A DNA stretch of 64,000 nucleotides from Arthonia radiata (taxonomy: Eukaryota; Ascomycota; Arthoniomycetes; Arthoniales; Arthoniaceae). Location of the stretch: assembly GCA_002989075.1 (NCBI GenBank), contig PSQN01000012.1:1810480-1874479 (forward strand), given 5' to 3'. Of this stretch, positions 1 to 15,000 are shown piece after piece (position 1 is the stretch's first letter; each line of letters opens with the position of its first letter). The translations under genes and the position numbers were made by a program. The notes beneath the pieces are model-generated. The model searched no databases, was not told the origin of the DNA, and worked only from the letters and a program-made list of their open reading frames with translations.

Positions 1-1169
1 TACTGCGTCCAAACCTCTCTTTTTATAACTCCTAGGTAACTGTTATCTAAGTCTAGATATACTAGAGCTATTAATGCCTACAAGTACAGTATTTATAGCT
101 TGTATTGCGATAATAGTAGCATTTTTTGTACTTGCTTGTAGCGCTAATATATAATAATAAGAGTATAGAGGTCGTATAATTAGAAGACAGAAAAACAATT
201 AGAAGAGGAAGTAAGCTACAGATCGCTTTAAAATCGGTAATAAGGAGGAAGTAAGATATATACTAGAAATTGTATACCACTTAGATATACTTAAAGAAAA
301 TATTAAAGATAAACGAAGCAATAATTAGAGTATAACTTGTACTAAACTAATACGCTCAGTAAATATATAGTTCCGGCTAACAAGATAAGTCTTGTATTAT
401 AAAAAATCTTTTAAAGTCTAGATCTCTCCTCTGTTATTTATAGCTCTAGCGCCGCCTCTTTACTTACTTTATTTTTGCGCTATTAATAATCGTACTATAC
501 TAGACCTATAGCGTAGCGGTAGATTGCGCTAGAGAGTAACGCTACTAGATCTCCTTATAGGCGAGTCTATGTTTCTCTCGCAGGCGAAGTAGCGACTCGT
601 TATCCTTATCTATATACCTTATCCTCTTTCGTACGTATAAGATATTGGTAGGGGATATAGAAGACTATAGCGAGGGAAGCTACGCTATATTCTAAGGCTA
701 GCGAAGTGCTAACGGTACGCTCGCTACCTCGAACATAATATTAACTTTATACAATTCTAGCCCCGTAGTTTTAAGAATATCTTATAAAGACTACTAACCG
801 GAGGTAGATATAGTAAGAGAGTTAAAGGTAATATAAGACGCGGCTATTAAAACAGTTGGTGGATACTAGGAGAAACTAGTACTAGAACGACCGCAATAGG
901 CCTTCTATAATAAACTCGTTAATCTTATAGTTTATAGGGCCCCGAGCTAGCGCCAGCTAGCTTATTTTCGTCGCTACTGTTGTAAGTACTCCTCCGACGC
1001 TACGGTAGCAAACTAGAGACCCTCGCACTACTACTCTTAGATTAGGATTAGGGCTCTAATTGCCGTCGATTAGGAGATAGTGCTAGATAGCAGTATTAAC
1101 AATAGTAGAATATATAAAGGGGCTTCTAGATACTATAGAGTATTAAGGTTAGTAGTAGTAGCAATCAAG

Positions 1170-1776
1170 TGTTAAGAATTGTATACGTATTTAGTATTAA
1201 CTTTTATAATATAGTAAATGCTATACTATCTAACTTAGATATACTACGACTTCTAGTAGTACGAGATCTTGGTACGCACTAATCTACGGTCTAGAACAAC
1301 ATACATTAGTTTCTCTAATAGACAAGCAATATAATAATGTTTCCTCTATACTTTAATATTAAGCGACAGTATCCGCTATTCCTTATAACAGCTACTACTA
1401 CTAGAATCTACCTCGTTATTATAATTGTTTTTATTGTTGCTGCTACCGTCTTTACAGACACTTTCTACGCTCTTAATATTTTACTTACCCTCGTCGCTTT
1501 GCTCCGCGTAGTCGCTAGTCTTAGGGTGCGTATCTAAATCTTGTATACTAAAGTTGTCCTTCTTTCCTCTACGCTCGTTATCCGGCTAGAAACACAGTAG
1601 ATTCTAATCTAGCATAGCCTTAGAACCTTAAGTTAGCTCGACCTACGCTATAACTATAGCGACGTCTGTATATAGACTAGATATAGGTATACTTTCTTTA
1701 ATACTTTATTCGATATTAAGCTTTCGATACTTAGAGTAATATATTTCCGATTCTCTATACTAAACAATTCTTAACA
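1170..1776. mobile_element. Candidate solo LTR (about 607 bp)
   Basis: The segment begins TGTTAAGAATTGT and ends with the exact reverse complement ACAATTCTTAACA, a 13-bp perfect inverted terminus with TG...CA ends typical of LTRs. No internal retroelement region is seen on either side, so a solo LTR is the simplest reading. The flanking 5-mers (TCAAG and TTATA) match poorly, so the target duplication is doubtful. A small non-autonomous inverted-repeat element is an alternative. Confidence 0.4.
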
Positions 1777-2227
1777 TTATAGCATCTTATAAAGCGTTAT
1801 AAACATAGATAAAATTGTTATAACTTAGACAACTTTATAATTAGTTAGCGGATTTATCGATACTTATTAATAATTCCTCTAGACGGCTTAAGAAAGTAGA
1901 GAAGATAGTACAGCGGGCGTTGTAAGGCTACGCAAAGGCATAAGAACTAGATTTTACGTCGATATTTCGTAAGGTCAACGATCTAGGTCTACTCTATATA
2001 AACCTTAAGTGGTTGAAGGAGGAAAAGTAGAATTACTAGTAGGCGTTATAAGACTACAAGAAGGCGCTTGATAAGAAAGCAGTATGCTTTGTTAAAGGCA
2101 ACCTAGTTCGTACAACGATCCTAGATTACTACCAACCTTCTAAGTGGCTCATTAGATAATTGATAAAGAGGTAATTTTAGATTCTTGAAAGCAACTACCT
2201 TCTACTAAGGTGGTACAACGAGATGCA

Positions 2228-2371
2228 CCTAGAATTATTATTAGACCATATAAGGAATCCGTATTGCGATGTATAGACTAATTTGTAATCTAGCATATAG
2301 ATTATACCTAGAATTATTGTTAGACTATACAAGGAAGCCGTATTGCGGGGTATAGACCAATTTGTAATTAA
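2228..2371. repeat. Two-copy tandem duplication, period 79 bp
   Basis: A segment starting CCTAGAATTATT at 2,228 recurs at 2,307. It is followed in both copies by similar words ending in TTTGTAATC or TTTGTAATT. The two units differ mostly by transitions. This is a local duplication inside old repeat DNA, with no function inferred. Confidence 0.6.
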
Positions 2372-3639
2372 ATTATATTTACAGCTTCTACTCTTATACG
2401 AAGGAACGTTACTCGCCCGCTAGTATTACTAAGAACAGTTATAGAGTTGCTTACAGCGTACGTCTTAGAACGTACCTCGGGTAGCAGCTAAAGTAATCTT
2501 TGTTTGCTTCAAGTAACTTACTGCTGTGTGTTATTGACTCTAACATTCTAGATTATCCAATGTATATCTGTTGTATCAGAGTACTCTTAATTAGAGTTAT
2601 TAACGAGTTAAAAAATGCTGACAGACCAGCAATAGTTATCTATATGCACTAAATTCTGGTCTAGCGAGAAGATAATAGTTCTAAACTAACTAGTATAGCC
2701 TTCTAGCGCGCACCCGTGCCTCTTGTAACGTTGTATCTTATAGACTAATAGTATTTTTAAGAAATCTGGAAGCTAGCAGCTTACCGTCTAGCGAGAAGAT
2801 AATTATCTAGATATCGCAAAACGGCTGGTATCAATATTCTTCTAACAGATTTTTATGCTTATCGTAGGGGATGGGCTAGCATTATAGATGATTGTACTTA
2901 AGAGTAAAACGGTTATTAGAAATTCGTTGGATTAGACTGCTTTTTTATATATCTTGCTAAGAAGTTTGTGCATTAGAGCAAACCTAGTTATATGTCGAAT
3001 AGCGCAATGTCTATAGCAGAAACCTCGATCTAAATGTTAAGCGACGTAGATTAAGGACTAGATTTTAAGATACAGCTAGTACCGCTTATAGAACATCTGC
3101 TCACTATTTAGGTATTCTCGTGTATACAGTGTTGTCCATTACAATCGACGTCTACTACGTCTTTTCCTTGCGGTTAAGGTTGCTGTCTTAATCTTTATCT
3201 AACTATAACGAACTTAAAGTACAGCTCTAGTACGCTCTAAGAAGAATCGACGCTAAATCTTATTAAAGGACAGGTTTTGTCTGTTGCGCAGGCAGAAAAG
3301 CACTTCGTTATTCTTCTTAGTATATCTAATTCTCTTTCGTCCGTATAGTTTTTCTATCGAAGACGCAATCGACTATAGTAACGGAAGCTATATAGTATAT
3401 TAGAAAGACGTAAGTATTCTTAGAAGCCTATTAATATTAAAAGTAATTCTAAATTTAACTAATCTTCTAGTAATATATTTAATAAAGCTCTAAATTAGCT
3501 GTTATTTAAGTATAAGCTGAGTATAACGCTAAAGGCTGTTAGATAGAGTATATATTGTCTATAGTAATAGAGACTAGCGGCGACCGGTAGCTTTGCTACT
3601 ACTACTATTTATAGATAGAATCGGATAATCTAACTCTTC

Positions 3640-3960
3640 TTCCTTATTGCCGACATCATAAGTTGTATTTTTATTAATGTGGCCGCTTTAATTATCTTTA
3701 AATTTACTTCTCTTAGTTATATCGCTTTATAGCCTCTTATCGCCGCTATCGTATAAGTTAATATACTTATTATTATAACTACTTTTATATTTACTATTAC
3801 TAGTCTTAGTATCTTTATATACATTTTAGACTTTAAAGGTATTCTTCTTTTAATTATACTTATTATTAGTATAAGAGTATAAAGAATTTTAATCTAGCGT
3901 TACCTTAAGACCTTAAGCTAGCTCGTTCTATGCTATAATTGTATTAATATCTAGATATTA
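3640..3960. repeat. Partial copy related to 1,336-1,680
   Basis: A run around 3,895-3,955, containing CCTTAAGCTAGCTCG, is a diverged direct repeat of 1,605-1,680, containing CCTTAAGTTAGCTCG. Weaker similarity extends upstream in both. It therefore looks like a truncated relative of the candidate solo LTR at 1,170-1,776. The similarity stops near 3,960. Confidence 0.45.
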
Positions 3961-4948
3961 ATTAAGCGTATAAATAGCTTAATAAGAGTAATTGCTGCTC
4001 GTTGTTATAGCTATTTTTATAAGTTCTATAGAGCTTACAGCCTAAAGATATAGATAAGCAATTTAGTTCTCTACAGCTAGAAGGTTGTTGTCGGCTACCT
4101 ATAAAATCTTTCTATATTTAGCAGGCTTAGGCGCAGATATACAAGTATTCGAGCTTCTAGGTCTAGTATTATTGTCTGTCTATTTAGAGAGGCCTAAGCA
4201 ATCGTTCTTAGCGGAATCTTGCGGCAAGTAAGATATAGGCTTCTACTCGGCTCTTATAGCTATATTTAGAGGCGTAATCAAGCTTAGAAGCTATTTTAGC
4301 GATGAAAGGGATTTATTATTAGAGTCGCTATTAGAGATAGTCTATAAGTTCTCTAAATACTATTAAAGATAGCTAACTATATTAGCGTCTAAAATTATTC
4401 TTATCTTATATATCTAGAGACGTAGTATATATACAGCTATACGCGCTTTTACTATTGCCTGTAATAAGGTTTCCTCTATTAATCTTACTTTATAGCGATA
4501 ATAATTTATATAGAGAGACCGCTATTATAAAGAAAGACAATTCTATAGAAAAATTAAATAGAGCAGACCTAAGATAAAATACTACAGTTAATTAATAGTG
4601 TAGTATAGTAGAAGCAAATACTAAACCTTAAGAGATACCGATAGGCTAGCTAAATAGCTCTAGAAGGTCGCTTTAATCTATAATAGCGTACTACTGTCTA
4701 GCGGCAATTATAATAGTTAATATCTGCCTAGCTCTAGCTACTATAACCGGCCTAAATACTTAAGATTAGTATATAGTTAGTACTTATAAGTAAACGCGAT
4801 AATAATTTATATATATTTACCTTTTTAGTAGTCGCGTCCTTATATATTATAGTATAGTAACGAGACTACTTATATTTCTAAGCCTCTAACGCTAAGACCG
4901 ACTAGAATTTTGCTTATTGCTTTCTATTTATACGTATCGGCGGACTAT

Positions 4949-5144
4949 TATAATCTGGGTATAGAGCAGAGAGCAGTTAGATAGCAAAAAGGATCTAAAT
5001 AGGCTCTACTAGTATTCAAGCTAATTATTAAGAAGACTAGAAAGGGATGCGTCTACTAGAGAGAAGATATTCTTCTAGGATCGTATCCTTTCTAAATAAG
5101 CAACATTCTATCTTAATTCGCTATTAAAACGTTTATATATTATA
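4949..5144 (-). repeat. 3' LTR of outer Gypsy element
   Basis: This is a 196-bp copy preceded directly by the ACTAT target duplication. It aligns end to end with 22,036-22,231. By eye there are about 30-35 differences, all but about one being transitions, which points to RIP rather than neutral drift. Confidence 0.85.
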
Positions 5145-8100
5145 ACTATCTTCCTCCTTAAGAAGAATTGCCCTCGATCTAGATATAATCCGCTATCTCT
5201 ATCGTACTTTCTATTTATTGTCTTACGCAAAGCAATAACCTCGTTAAAAACCTACTAACTTATGTCTACGTTTAGTCGGAAAAAGAGTAATATTGCTTAC
5301 TATAATCTTACGCGTCGTTTAGTGCTAGTTTTCTGCAGCACTAAGTTATAGTACTAAGCTTTACTTTTAATTTAAAGCTCCCGAGCCTAAGTTATAAGCT
5401 CGGTAGTAAGGTTATATATTATTTTTATCTAATTTTATATTCTTTTATATACTCTTATATACACTTTTACTAATTAATTACCTCTATAGATAGTAGCAAT
5501 CTATATAAATAGGCTTCTTTGCTTCTATATTAGTATCTATAGATAGAAGCTTTGTTATTAGTATCTAACGATAGGCATAAAATAAGGCTCTTACTCTTTT
5601 AAACTTTCTTTTTCTTTCTTTAATATTATTATACTCTTCTACTTAGCTTATAAGCTTCTCTTTTTTAATAGACCTTTACTTCTCTTCTTAAGTAATAAGT
5701 TTATAGCTAATTTAGTGTTAAATTGCCTTTAATTCGCCTTTATAATCTCTACTATATCGGATTTTAACTCTATTAATAAACCCGCTACTAGAGTGAGCTC
5801 TTTTAAAGCGTTAACTTACCGCTTAACTTACAGTATTAAGAACTCTAAAGCCGCTGTTAATTTTAAAGCTTTTCTTTATAATATTTATAAGAAGAAAGCT
5901 TCTAAGGTTATTTTACTAATTTTTAAATTATTTATAGCTTCTTTTAATCTACGCTCTTTTAAACTAGATAGCGTGTCTCTAACTCTTATAACTCTTTATA
6001 AGTTTACTATCTCTTATTGCTTTATTTTAGTCTAACTATTAGTATTTTAGCTTATTAAAAGCGTTACGTTTATAAAGACAACTTTAACAATAATAAGATT
6101 GTTTGTTTTCTTTATTACTATAGTACTGCTTATAAGCCCAAGTTGCTTATAAAGTCTTGCTAGTCTACCTCCTCGAATCCTACTTTTTACGCTATATCTA
6201 CGTTAATTTAGCCTTAATTAGAGACTTATATCTTAGTATACTGCTGTTATATAAAAATTTTATTTAGCGATATAGCTATATATAGTAGTTCTTCTGTAAA
6301 GTCTAATTTTAAGTATTATAAAGACTAAATTTACAAGTAGTTTAAGAGATAGTATACTAAGTATGCTTGCTATACTAGTATTAAGAGGTTAAAAGATAAA
6401 TATAAGATAGTAAGTCTAATACTTCTTTATTTTAAGTACTAATTAACTCTATATTAACGTATACTAGGTCTTTACTTAGTAGAGACGTACCTAAAACCTC
6501 TTTATACGCGCTAATTTCTTCTTAACCTTTAGCGAGAACGTCTAAAATAACAAAAAGTCTTTTTATAACGACTATCTTACTCTACTTCGTACTTTTTATG
6601 TTTAGCTATAGGCTTAGTAGCGCGGTCTAGGTACTAAGTTGGTCGAGTAGACTAATACTAACAATTTTAAGCGTATTAAGGCGCTACGTTAGAGCTTTAA
6701 TTCTAATATAAGGTTATACGACTCTTAGCTGTCTATAAATAAGGCCTCTTATAAGCTAGCTTTAGTAAGTCTAGTTAATTAGATTTAGAACCGTATCAAC
6801 GATAGTTGCGGCTAAGTTAAGTAGTATTATACTGTCGATCCGTACTTACTTCGGCGCTAATTTAGGTAGTCTTCTTATAGTTTTCTACCTTTTGTTTAGC
6901 TAAGGTTTTAGTTTATATAAGTAGTTTTCTTTAGCCTATCGGAATAGTTCTATATTTTCTCTCTATATAAGTTTTATTTTAGCTTTCTTATAGCTTAAGC
7001 TTTATAATTATATATAAATAGTTTTAAAGTTTAATACTATACTAATTCTATGTTCTAAACTATACTTAAGGTAATTTATCTTCTCTTTAGCGTTATATTG
7101 TAAGCTAATTACGTAAGCTTATAGCTCTTTTTTATCTATATTATTTAGTTTATCTTAAACGCTTATCTCTTGGCTTAGCGTCTTTATACTTCTTAAATTT
7201 TTTAAGAACGTTAGAGTCTTTAAGATATACCCGCAGCTTTATTATATTATTTATCTTTAACTACTTCTACTACTTAGTTTAATACTAGTCTTTATTCTTA
7301 ATCTTAAAGCAAATTGCCTTAATAAGCTATTCTTTACTACTATCGACTTTAACCGAACTAAGCGGTTTTGTATCGGGCCAATGGCAATATAACTTTAGTA
7401 AGAATATATAAAAGACAGAGTAAATATAGTAGAAGTCTAATAGTACCAGCTAATAAGCTTATTTACCTACTTTCTTAAGAATTCTAATTAGTTCTAAGCT
7501 TCGATTGTTAAGCTTCTTTATAAGCTTCTTTATTTTAAAATTCTTTAATAACAGCAGCACTAAGTTACCTACTATATAGTATTTTAGTATATACTTAGTA
7601 TTATACTATTCTATTTATAGACACTAAGCTTTCTTTAGCTACTACTTTATTTCTTATTAACAGAGAAGGCGTTCTTTTATATACTTAACTGCTATAAAAT
7701 ATTTTAGTTTAAACTATCTTTCTTCTTAACAGAAGGTATTTTTATTAATAGAAAGGTTGTTTAGCTTAACTACAGTATAGTACCAATTTAGCAGCGGCGC
7801 GCCGTCTAATATGTCTGTAACGCGACCAAACGTACATTTAATTGGCAAAATTTTTGTCAATAAATAAATTTTTAAATTATACATAAAAGTAGCTTCTTTT
7901 AAATACTTATACTAATTATCTTAATTTTAAGAGATATAAATATATAGATAGTTTTTAAGCTTTTAGTTCTAGTACTCAGTTTAACTATCAGTTTAAGAGT
8001 AAAATACTATACTTAATCTTTGTTTTACGGTTAAACATTAATAAAAGGTGCTTTAATATAAGCTAGTAAATATAAATTCTCTATTAAATAAGAGGCTCTT

Positions 8101-11100
8101 TAAGAATCCTAATGTTTTTGTCTAGTATTTATAAAGTACTTTTATTAGCTCTATAGCATTTATAATTTTACTAACTAAAATATAGATTATAAACTTAAAG
8201 AAGCGGTCTACGACTATAAAAATTAAATTAATAATGTCTCTATTCCTTAAAAAAACTATTAGTAGTTTAATAATAAAGTTTAAGGATAGATTCTTAAAGA
8301 GGCCAATTAAAACTAATATCGCTGCTATTTTGCTATATAGCTTATACCTCTTTATAACTATTTATTAACATATATTATATTTAGCAACAAAGTTTTTAAT
8401 ATACGTTACTATTTTTTCTTACGTATATTTATATTTTAGAATTTTAAGGGTTTTTTTAACCTTAAAGTAGCTAATAAGCTTATTATTATAATTTCTGCTT
8501 ATAATTTTAAGCTTTAATATAGAGTATTCTAGTATCTAAATTTTACTATCTTAATGCAACAATTTATAACTATCGACTAACTATTTTACGTACTTTAAAG
8601 ACTTAGAGTTTAAGTTAGGCTCTATTAAGATATTTAAGTTAATTTAACTTGTACAGCGCTTTCTTATACTAGCTTAACGGCAATCTATTACCGTTTTATT
8701 ACTCTACTAACCTTTAGTCTTAGCCAATAATTTTAACTTTAATACTTTCTACTTTATAAAGACGTCTCTTTACTAGACCCTAAAAAGTATTATTATAAGC
8801 TATTTAAGAGCGATAGCTGTAATTATCTTAACTTATAATACGAGAGCTATTAGAAAAGGCTCTATATTAGTAAAAGAAGACAGACGCGTTTCTCGCTCCT
8901 AGGCGTTCTATATAAGGTCTATATTTAACTTTAATCTACCTTTAATTTAGACTATAGTCGCGTTTAAGGTTTTAAATTAATAGTTAAACTACTAATAGTA
9001 TTTAAACTAATTTTTAAGCAATATAATTAAGATAGTAATTATACTTTCTTTTAAATTAAAGAGCTCTTTCTTAGTACTAGACAAAGTAGTACCTCTTCTA
9101 AGCTTTTACTATAGACTTGGTAATATTTTATTAGCGTTATCTTTCTTTACTCTATATAAATTCTTATAATCTAAACAATGTAACGATACGTTTACTAAAT
9201 TTTTGCTATTTGTATAGTATAGTATTTTAAAGTTAAATACTAACAGATTTTCTGTCTAGCGCGCTTATTAGCAAAACAATACTTTTATTGTTATAAAATA
9301 TTATAGATTATTGTAGTCTGTTACAATCTTTACTAAGTACTATACATTAATAAAATAATAGTACTAATATTTAAAGCTAGTTTATATTACTATAAGCTCT
9401 TTATTATAGATATTATATTTTAGCTTAGCGTTTATAAAATTTTTTAAAAAGAACGCTATCGAATATAGATATATATCTACTTTATTATTAGTATTAGTTT
9501 AAATAGTGTTTACTATATTTAGTATAAATAAGTCTAAATTAATATTTAATAGCAATAGTAATCGACTATCTTTTCTTAGCTAAAGTAAGATATCTACTAT
9601 TATAAAGTTTAATACGTTAGGTATTAAAATAATTAATAGTACTAGATTAAAGTATGTTAGTACTAGTATATTTATAAAGACTTGCTTTAGCGCTTTAAAA
9701 GCTTTTTATTAAGCTTTGCTCTAAATAAACTTAATATCTTTTGTTAGTACGTTTATTAGTACTACAATGCAGCTAAATTTATAGATAAATTGCTAATAAA
9801 AGTTTATAAATTTTAAAAAGGACAGAATCTACTTTATAGTAGTAAAAACTAGCTATTTAGCTATAGTTTATATTCTTTTTAGGTCTATTTTAATACTATT
9901 AACTTTTATAGTAAACCTTAGAAAAGAAACCTTAGTAGTATAAAATTAATACTTAAACAGCTTTATAAATAAACTCTATTTATAAAGCCTTTATAGAACT
10001 TTTTTAATATAGTCTTTATAGCTTTCTTTGTCTTTAAAGAAAATTAAGATATTGTCTATATAAACAATATATACAATATTAATAAGATTACTTATAGCTT
10101 TATAGATATATATTTAGAACGTAGTAGAGACGTTTATTAGTTTAAAAGGTATTACTAAATATTTATAGTGCCTATATTGAGTATAAAACGCTTTTTTCTA
10201 CTTATTCTCTTTATAAATATAAATATAGTAATAAATATTATAAAGATTAAGCTTTATAAATACCTTCGAGCCTTATAAGCGATTAAGAATCTTAAAGACT
10301 AGTAGTAATATATAGCAATTTTTTATAATTATATTATTTAGACTGTAATAGTTAATATATAGTCTTAATAATCCGTCTACCTTAAATATAAACAGAACTA
10401 GAGCATTCGTCGGACTAATAGAGAATTGTATCTATTCTTTCTTAATTATAGTATTTAGATACTTTGAGAGCGTCTTTAGCTTATTCTACGATATAAAGTA
10501 GATTAGCTTATATAGAGGTTTTATACTATTTTTAAGCTTAATCTTATAAGTATACTTACTAAGCGGCGTAAGCTTACTTAACAGTTCTTTAGAAAAGATA
10601 TCTTTATATTTAGTATACTAAAAAGAAAGCTTATCTTACTTTTCTACTTTCTTAGACTTACTATTTAGAGTCTAGTTTAATAGTAAACTAACATTTAATA
10701 AGACTGTTATTTAATACTTATAACGTTTATCCGCTTTTATCTATAGGATTGTAAAGTAGTACTATTTATCTCTTTATAAATATACTAAAATTATATCTTT
10801 ATTAATAATTTTAATAAATTTAGCTCCTTTTACCCGTTCTTTAGACGTAAAAAGGTTTCTCTAAGCAATTATTCTTATTGTTTAGCTAATTTAGAGCTTA
10901 ATTTACTTAAATTATAGATATTTTAAGACGAGACTATATTCTATAAAGTTAGCTAAATATAGATAGAGTTAGTAGTACCGTTTCTCTTTATATACGTCTC
11001 TTATAGTTATATTTATATTATAAGTACTATAGAGCTGTAGCTTATTTTTATTAAAGAACTTAATATACAGGAGCTTTATTCTATATAATTTTTACTATCC

Positions 11101-11859
11101 TCTTTTAAGCACAATACAATAATTAATAAAGTTAATTTCTATATTAAAATTTATTAGCGCAAAAATCTCTTGCGGCGATTTATTTAGCTATACCAAGACT
11201 TTAATTTATTTTTACCGTTAATTAACAGCTTTAAGCTTTAAAACGCAAAACTTATTCTTAAAGCTTATCGTTTTTCTATTTAATTAGCGTTAACTTGATA
11301 CTAGTTTAGAGTATAGTATATTTAGTAGTATAATACTCTTTCTAATTGTATATAAAGTAGATAATATTTATTTTACTATATATTAATCTTAATTACCTCT
11401 ATACAGCAGAGCTATTATCTCTTTATTAGACCGGCAAAATACCTTATCTTTAGTATAAACTGTCTTATTTACGGTTCAACCTCTATAAAGATGCTCTAGC
11501 ATTATAACCGCTATAGTTTATACTTAATCCGCTATTAAAGCGATTTTAGTTTATATTAGTATTGTAAACGTTCTGCGATACACTACGATTAATATTTATA
11601 TATTAATAAACTTTCTTTAAAAGCTTGTTTATATTTTTAAGTGAATTCTTTAAGAGACTTTATTTAATTAGCTTCGCCTTAATTTATAAAGATAAGTACG
11701 TATAGTAAAATATAGCCTAATTTAAGTCTAGTATCTTGCTACTTAGCAACTTAGTTTCTTTATTCTATAAAAAGCTTAGAAAGTTCTTAAGCTTCTGTAT
11801 TAAACTCTATATTAATATAAAGAACTTTTCTACGTTAGCTATAGTAGCTGTAGCTAAGC

Positions 11860-12055
11860 TGTAATGTATAAACGTACCGATAGCAAATTAGAACGGAATG
11901 TTGTCTATTTAGAAAGACTACATTTCTAGAAGAATATCTTTTCTCTAGTAGACGTATCTCTTTCTAGTCTCCTTAATAATTAGCTTAAACACTAGTAAAG
12001 CTTATTTAGACTCTTTTTACTATCTAACTGCTCTCTATTCTATATCTAGATTATA
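11860..12055 (+). repeat. 5' LTR of inner Gypsy element
   Basis: It starts TGTAATGTATAAACG directly after target duplication TAAGC and is 196 bp long. It aligns over its full length with 20,954-21,149, with about 20 differences by eye. A GC-rich patch follows near 12,080. Confidence 0.85.
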
Positions 12056-15000
12056 TTCTAATTATTCTAAATCTATAAGGGGGGCGGCCGGCAGTTAGGT
12101 ACCTTATCGACGTTGCTTAAAGGTTAACCTAATATAATTAAGTATAGTTGAGACTCTGTATATACGTTAAAATAAATAATATTAAAATTAATTGATGATC
12201 GATACTAATAAGTACCGTATTTGAAGAGAACAAGCAAGAAACTAAGTATGCAACGGTAGTTACTTTATATCCGCCGTACAAGTAGAATACAGAGCGTAGT
12301 AAAATATAGTTAACGTTAAAGAAGACTAGAACCCTTATATAAGATCTAGCAATAATAATAAGTAAGAGAGCTTATAAGCCGGTAAATAGACGCTAAGTAG
12401 ATTGTAAACTAAAAAGAACGATAGTCTAAACTAAAACAATAATAACAATAAAGAGGCTTATTAAGGCTCTAACTGCAAAGAATCTCTCTTTAACGTCTTT
12501 TTAAGCGTTAAGGTACGAAAGCTAAAACAAGAACTACTAGTATAGCAGTAATAGTATACTATTAAGAAGCTTAAACTTAAAAAGCGAATACTCGAAGTTA
12601 AGCTTTAGTCTACCTATAATTTAAAAGCTAGTAGTAAGTAGCTATAGAGCGATTTAAGCCTTTAAAGCTAAATTAATAAGCTTCTTAAGAAAAAGATGTC
12701 TAAGCTTAAAAGAGTTATAAACTCTATAAACACTTAATAGATTTAAACTATTAAGAAAAGATTTTAGATAGCTAATATATTAGACTTCGACAACGTTTAT
12801 ATTATTATTTAGTACGTTTAGAGACTTTTTAGAGACTTAGCGAATAGATAGCAAACTTACGCTAAAGAGAATAAAGAGAAGACGTCGCTCTACATATAGG
12901 CGTACTTTAAAGAATAGATAATAGAATATATCGTTAACTTAGCTATAGCTACTATAGCTAATATAGAAAAGTTCTTTATATCGATATAGAGTTTAATACA
13001 GAAGCTTAAGAACTTTCTAAGCTTTTTATAAAATAAAGAAACTAAGTTGCTAGATAGTAAAATACTAAATCTAAATTAAACTATATTTTACTGTACGCGC
13101 TTACTTTTATAAATTAAGGTAAAGCTAATTAAGTAAGGTCTCTTAAAGAACTTACTTAAAGATATAAATAAGCTTCTAAAGAAAGTTTGTTAATATATAA
13201 ATATTAATTGTAGTATATTATAAAACGCCCGTAATACTAATATAAACTAAAATTGCTTTAATAGCGGATCGAATATAAACTATAGTGGTTATAATGCTAG
13301 AGTATCTCTATAAAGATCGGACTACAGATAAAACAGTTTATACTACAGATAACGCAACTTATTAGTCTAATAAAGAGATAATAGCTCTACCGTATAAAGA
13401 TAAGTAAAGTTAATATATAGTAAGGTAAATATTATCTACTTTATATATAATTAGAAAGGGTATTATACTACTAAATAAACTACGCTCTAAATTAATATTA
13501 ATTTAACGCTAATTAGACAAAAAAACGATAAACTTTAAGAATAAGTTTTACGTTCTTAAAGCTTAAAGCTATTAATTAACGGTAAGAATAAATTAGAGTT
13601 TTAATACAGCTAAGTAAATTGCTGCAAGAGGTTCTTGCGCTAATAAATTTTAGTACAAAGATTAACCTTATTAATTATCGTATTGTGCTTAAAAGAGAAT
13701 AGTAAAAATTATATAAAGTAAAGCTTCTGTATACTAAGTTTCTTAATAAAAATAAGCTATAGCTTTATAGCGCTTATAACGTAAATATAACTATAAAAGA
13801 CGTATATAAGGAGAAACAGTATTACTAACTCTACTTATATTTAGCTAACTTTATAAAATACAATCTTGTCTTAAAATATCTATAACTTAAGTAAGTTAAG
13901 CTCTAAATTAGCTAAATAATAAAAATAATTGCTTAGAGAAACCTTTCTACGTCTAAAAAATAGGTAGTAAAAGCTAAATTTATTAAGATTGTTAATAAAG
14001 ACATAATTTTAGTATATTTATAAAGAGACGAATAGTACTACTTTACAATTCTATAGATAAAAGTAGATAAACGTTATAAGTATTAAATAACGGTCTTATT
14101 AGACGTTAGTTTACCGCTAAACTAAACTTTAAATAGTAAGCTTAAGAAAGTAGAGAAGCGAGATAAGCTTTCTCCTTAGTATACTAAATATAAAGATATT
14201 TTTTCTGAAGAACTATTAAGTAAGCTTACGCCGCTTAATAAGTATACTTATAAGATTAAGCTTAAGAATAGCACAGAACCTCTATATAAGCTAATTTATT
14301 CTATATTGTAAAATAAGCTAAAGACGCTTCGAGAGTACCTAAATACTATAATTAAGAAAAGGTAGATACAATCCTTTACTAGTTTAGTAGGTACTTTAGT
14401 TCTATTTATATTTAAGATAAATAAATTGTTAAGACTATATATTAACTACTACGGTTTAAATAATATAACTATAAAGAATCGCTATATATTACCGCTAGTC
14501 TTTAAGATTCTTAATCGTTTATAAAGCTTAAAGATATTTATAAAGCTTAATCTTTATAATACCTATTACCGTATTTATATTTATAAAGAGAATAAATAAA
14601 AAACAGCGTTTTATATCTAATATAGATACTATAAATATTTAATAATACCTTTTAAACTAGTATACGCCTCTACTACGTTCTAAATATATATTTATAAAGC
14701 TATAGGTAATTTTATTAATACCGTATATATTGTTTATATAAACAATATTTTAGTTTTCTTTAAAGACAAAAAAAGCTATAAAGACTATATTAAAAAAGTT
14801 TTATAAAGACTTTATAAATAGAGTTTATTTATAAAGCTATTTAAGTGTTAATTTTATATTACCAAGGTTTTTTTTTTAAAGTTTACCGTAAAAGTTAATA
14901 GTATTAAAATAGACCTAAAAAGAATATAAACTATAGCTAAATAGCTAGTTTCTACTACTATAAAGTAAATTCTATCCTTTTTAAGATTTATAAACTTTTA

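Larger units (their letters stand above)
1..4943. repeat. Degenerate repeat debris left of the Gypsy nest
   Basis: No host gene is visible. The stretch holds a candidate solo LTR (1,170-1,776), a fragment related to it (about 3,640-3,960) and a two-unit tandem duplication (2,228-2,371). Other parts, for example 540-740 against 3,290-3,420, show weak similarity to each other, so several old repeat copies are probably mixed. I cannot assign a family to the rest. Confidence 0.6.
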